Shown here: positions 63,217 to 64,000 of the stretch, piece by piece
Numbering within the stretch: position 1 is the first letter of the stretch
Layout of the letters: the number at the start of each line of letters is the position of its first letter
NCBI RefSeq assembly: GCF_022747945.1
Contig: NZ_JALDST010000001.1
Span: 6,200,001 to 6,264,000 of the forward strand
From: Micromonospora sp. R77
GTDB taxonomy: Bacteria; Actinomycetota; Actinomycetes; Mycobacteriales; Micromonosporaceae
Direction: 5' to 3'
DNA length: 64,000 bases
Program-made: the position numbers and the translations under genes
Notes under the pieces: generated by a model
The model's database searches: none
The model's input: only the letters and a program-made list of their open reading frames with translations
What the model was told of the DNA's origin: nothing

Positions 63217-64000
63217 TGTCCGCCCGGATCGGCTAGGGGGAAAGAGTGCGGACCCGGCTCACCTCCGGTCGGCATCGAAGCGAGTATGCGGTGAACCGTT
63301 CGACGTCGGGCGCCTGCGGGCCGAGCAGGAAGCCGCACCGTGACGATGAGCCCGCCGCCGTTGGCAGGGACGAGGTCGAGGGCCCCTTCGTGGGCGTGAA
63401 CGATGCTGCGCACGATGGCCAGGCCCAGGCCGGCACCGACATGTTCGTCGGTCCGCACCCGTTGCGTTGCCCGCCGGAACGGTTCGGTGAGCGTCGGCAC
63501 CAGGTCCGGCGGGAGCGGGGGACCGGTGTTCTCCACCTCTAGCACGCTGGTGCCGCTGTGCGTTCCGGTGCGAACCTTCACGACGCCACCAGCGGGCAGG
63601 TTGTGGACGACGGCATTTTGCACAAGGTTGATCACCATGCGGGACAGGAGCTCCGCCGAGCCGCTGGTCGGGGCCGCTTCACCGCTGACACCCAACGTCA
63701 TGCCGCGTTGTTCGGCGACAGGGAGCAGCGTCTCGGCGGCCTCCTCGGCGAGCAGTGAGAGGTCGACGCGCTCGCGGGTCACGATGCCGCGGTCGCTGCG
63801 ACTGAGCAGCAGGAGCGCCTCGGTGAGGTCTATGGCCCGCTGGTTGACCGCGTGCAGTCGCGTGATCAGTTCGTCGCCGACTCGCGTGGGATCGCTGCGG
63901 GCCACGTCGAGAAGTGTCCGCGAGATCGCCAGTGGGGTACGCAGCTCGTGGGAGGCGTTCGCGGCGAACCGCTGCTGTTCGGCGACGTGGGACTCAAGTT
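63213..64000 (-). CDS. Sensor histidine kinase, C-terminal part (gene continues beyond window)
   Basis: At least 262 residues. HisKA with the H-box ASHELRTPLAISRTLLDVAR is at the window edge (about 63890-63970), followed by the HATPase domain: N box INLVQNAVVHN, G1 ENTGPPLPPD and G2 HVGAGLGLAIVRSIVHAHEG. The C-terminal tail ends PLADPGGQ. The sensor and HAMP part lies outside. Its stop overlaps the NfeD start, so kinase, NfeD and flotillin are one operon; a response-regulator gene is expected upstream, past 64000. Confidence 0.9.
   Translation of the reverse strand, partial: LESHVAEQQRFAANASHELRTPLAISRTLLDVARSDPTRVGDELITRLHAVNQRAIDLTEALLLLSRSDRGIVTRERVDLSLLAEEAAETLLPVAEQRGMTLGVSGEAAPTSGSAELLSRMVINLVQNAVVHNLPAGGVVKVRTGTHSGTSVLEVENTGPPLPPDLVPTLTEPFRRATQRVRTDEHVGAGLGLAIVRSIVHAHEGALDLVPANGGGLIVTVRLPARPAGARRRTVHRILASMPTGGEPGPHSFPLADPGGQ

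Overview
The window is GC-rich DNA from a filamentous-type actinobacterium. The reasons are codon use dominated by G/C third positions, frequent GTG/TTG starts, GGAGG-type ribosome sites, a SARP regulator, DUF3159 and DUF1003 proteins, an LPG-synthase fusion, and very many one-component regulators. Several proteins look most like those of Micromonosporaceae, but that placement is inference.

Layout. 1-0.8 kb: decayed tyrosine recombinase. 0.8-3.6 kb: large LuxR-family (LAL) ATPase regulator carrying an unexpected C2H2-like zinc-finger core. 3.8-6.7 kb: GH63-type glucosidase coupled to the stump of a GH13 alpha-amylase gene. 6.65-10.44 kb: a perfect 1,255-bp inverted duplication (coiled-coil protein plus HdeD/DUF308 membrane protein) around an intact IS3-family element. 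The right arm is the ancestral copy, because it runs into an intact DUF1003 gene. 11-13.4 kb: kinase-like/flippase fusion protein. 13.8-24.7 kb: an exported-protein district with one lipoprotein, six signal-peptide proteins of unknown family (all with even cysteine numbers), a SARP activator, a LysR protein with two tandem DNA-binding domains, and a second related LysR. 25-28 kb: LuxR/NB-ARC regulator broken by a frameshift, divergent from a VOC protein. 28.4-33.8 kb: a scarred accessory zone with a second VOC protein, truncated genes, two IS5-type transposase remnants and several orphan genes.

34-43.9 kb: four successive TetR-controlled units (two SDRs; CPBP protease plus membrane protein; aldo-keto reductase; FAD oxidoreductase plus MerR). 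Each has a visible dyad operator between regulator and target. 44-51.5 kb: envelope genes comprising DUF3159 and another membrane protein, a tripeptidyl-aminopeptidase-like lipoprotein, a class A beta-lactamase lipoprotein, a bifunctional class A PBP and a CPBP protease. 51.8-54.4 kb: alpha/beta hydrolase with a divergent WYL regulator, and a DMT-type membrane protein. 54.4-57.6 kb: metallophosphoesterase-membrane-LPG-synthase fusion. 58.4-60.4 kb: membrane-anchored Ag85/esterase-like hydrolase overlapping an SGNH-hydrolase lipoprotein. 60.6-61.4 kb: a paralogue of the orphan gene at 31 kb. 61.8-64 kb: sensor kinase (partial), NfeD-type protein and flotillin in one coupled operon.

The genes share two themes: envelope and extracellular function (exported proteins, PBP/beta-lactamase, LPG synthase, flotillin) and dense local transcriptional control. 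No tRNA, rRNA or CRISPR array was recognised. The best candidate for an undescribed system is the exported small-protein cluster with its paired LysR regulators at 19.1-24.7 kb. The kinase-NfeD-flotillin operon comes second.
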